From Clostridiales bacterium (lineage in GTDB: Bacteria > Bacillota > Clostridia > Oscillospirales > Oscillospiraceae): DNA of 5,230 bases. The stretch is from contig VSNB01000221.1 of the NCBI GenBank assembly GCA_009774055.1, forward strand, positions 1 to 5,230, in the 5' to 3' direction. A model generated the notes under the pieces. The model did no database searches, was not told the origin of the DNA, and was given only the letters and a program-made list of their open reading frames with translations. Numbering within the stretch: the stretch's first letter is position 1; every line of letters starts with the position of its first letter. Both the position numbers and the translations under genes were made by a program. Positions 4,768-5,230 of this stretch are shown in pieces.

Positions 4768-4925
4768 TTTCGCGCCCCCAGGCGCGAAATAACATCCAAT
4801 CGTTTTTTCAAGGACATGCGCCTTGAAAAAACACCTTACGGGCCGCGCTCGGCCCGGACCCTGGGCTGAAAACGGCGCAGTTGTTTTCAGCCCTTCCAAC
4901 GGAAGGGCTGGGCCCTTTCGTTGGA
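4768..4925 (-). other. Chain of hairpins in the sepF-divIVA spacer
   Basis: The 207-bp spacer is almost wholly palindromic. Stems are at 4768-4789 (9 bp, loop 4), 4802-4832 (12 bp, loop 7, with six T's and six A's), 4839-4856 (7 bp, loop 4), 4863-4893 (11 bp, loop 9), 4889-4909 (9 bp, loop 3) and 4895-4925 (7 + 6 bp with one mismatch, loop 3). None is followed by a good U tract on the minus strand, so transcription from sepF into divIVA may continue. No separate divIVA promoter with acceptable spacing was found. Confidence 0.7.
4863..4925 (-). promoter_or_regulatory. Mutually exclusive hairpins after sepF, attenuator-like
   Basis: Directly after the sepF stop, hairpin 1 (4925-4895) and hairpin 3 (4893-4863) can form together. 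Hairpin 2 (4909-4889) uses the 3' half of hairpin 1 and the first bases of hairpin 3, so it excludes both. Overlapping alternatives of this kind occur in attenuators, but no leader peptide or U-tract terminator accompanies them. A regulatory role is speculative; overlapping palindromic repeats would look the same. Confidence 0.3.
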
Positions 4926-5230
4926 TTAAAAATACATCCCGTTGCTCTCCAGCTCGTCGATCAGATCGCCCTGGATATCCACGGAGTAGGGGGTGATAAT
5001 GTACGTGTTGGCGGCCACCTTCTTGATCTTGCCCTCCCCCGCGTAGGCCACGCCGGAGAGGAAGTCGATCAGCCGCCGGGCGATGTCCTTGTGGGTGGAC
5101 TCCAGGTTCACCACCACCGTGCGCTTCTCCTTGAGGTGGTCGGCGATCTCGCTGGCGGCCTCGAACCGCTCGGGCTTGACCAGCACCACCTTCAGCTGGG
5201 TGGTGGCGTGGATGTTGACCACCTTCCCCC
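4926..5230 (-). CDS. sepF: SepF cell division protein, 5' end outside the window
   Basis: About 101 codons are visible, running off the right edge. A GTG near the edge (5222-5220) is an internal Val of the GKVVNIHATTQ strand, not the start. The visible part is nearly the whole SepF core domain (DUF552): the first strand with VNIHATTQLKVVLVKPERFEAA, then EIADHLKEKRTVVVNLE, the helix STHKDIARRLIDFLSGVAYA, and the C-terminal KKVAANTYIITPYSVDIQGDLIDELESNGMYF. SepF forms rings and arcs, binds the C-terminal tail of FtsZ and tethers it to the membrane through an N-terminal amphipathic helix. That helix and the linker (about 50 residues) would lie beyond the window. It is followed on the same strand by divIVA, 207 bp downstream. 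In B. subtilis, ylmG and ylmH lie between sepF and divIVA; here nothing does. Confidence 0.95.
   Translation of the reverse strand, partial: GKVVNIHATTQLKVVLVKPERFEAASEIADHLKEKRTVVVNLESTHKDIARRLIDFLSGVAYAGEGKIKKVAANTYIITPYSVDIQGDLIDELESNGMYF

Overview
The window looks like chromosomal DNA from a GC-rich member of the Clostridia, most likely the Oscillospiraceae (Flavonifractor / Pseudoflavonifractor / Lawsonibacter type). This rests on a SepF and DivIVA pair of Firmicutes type, a DUF4349 lipoprotein, strongly GC-biased codons, clear AGGAGG-type ribosome binding sites, and intergenic DNA full of short palindromes. The genus is an inference; no 16S or other marker is present.

Five of the six genes lie on the minus strand and are read from right to left. 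From the right edge they are: the 3' two thirds of sepF (4926-5230); a 207-bp spacer made of back-to-back hairpins; divIVA (3918-4718), ending in a strong terminator that overlaps its stop codon; then, beyond a repeat-rich block, a HAD-family phosphatase-like protein (1902-2747), a DUF4349 membrane lipoprotein (668-1651) and a DUF1643 protein cut by the left edge (1-584). SepF and DivIVA are both cell-division/polar-growth proteins and probably share a transcript. The other three genes show no evident shared pathway.

Between the HAD gene and divIVA lies the oddest part of the window. One small plus-strand gene (3310-3549, 79 aa, DUF6809-like) has its own near-consensus sigma-A promoter and ribosome binding site. 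It sits between two long, diverged inverted repeats (about 2825-3180 and 3551-3865). The arms share at least eight colinear blocks in inverted order, the longest 26 identical bases. Each arm is itself a string of short hairpins, and one of these hairpins differs between the arms by two compensated base pairs. The whole resembles a small-gene cassette or non-autonomous mobile element.

A second element, a 164-bp cloverleaf-like palindrome with TA at each end (1687-1850), lies just upstream of the DUF4349 gene and has the form of a MITE. It explains the misleading N-terminal extension of that reading frame.

No tRNA, rRNA, CRISPR array or transposase gene was seen.
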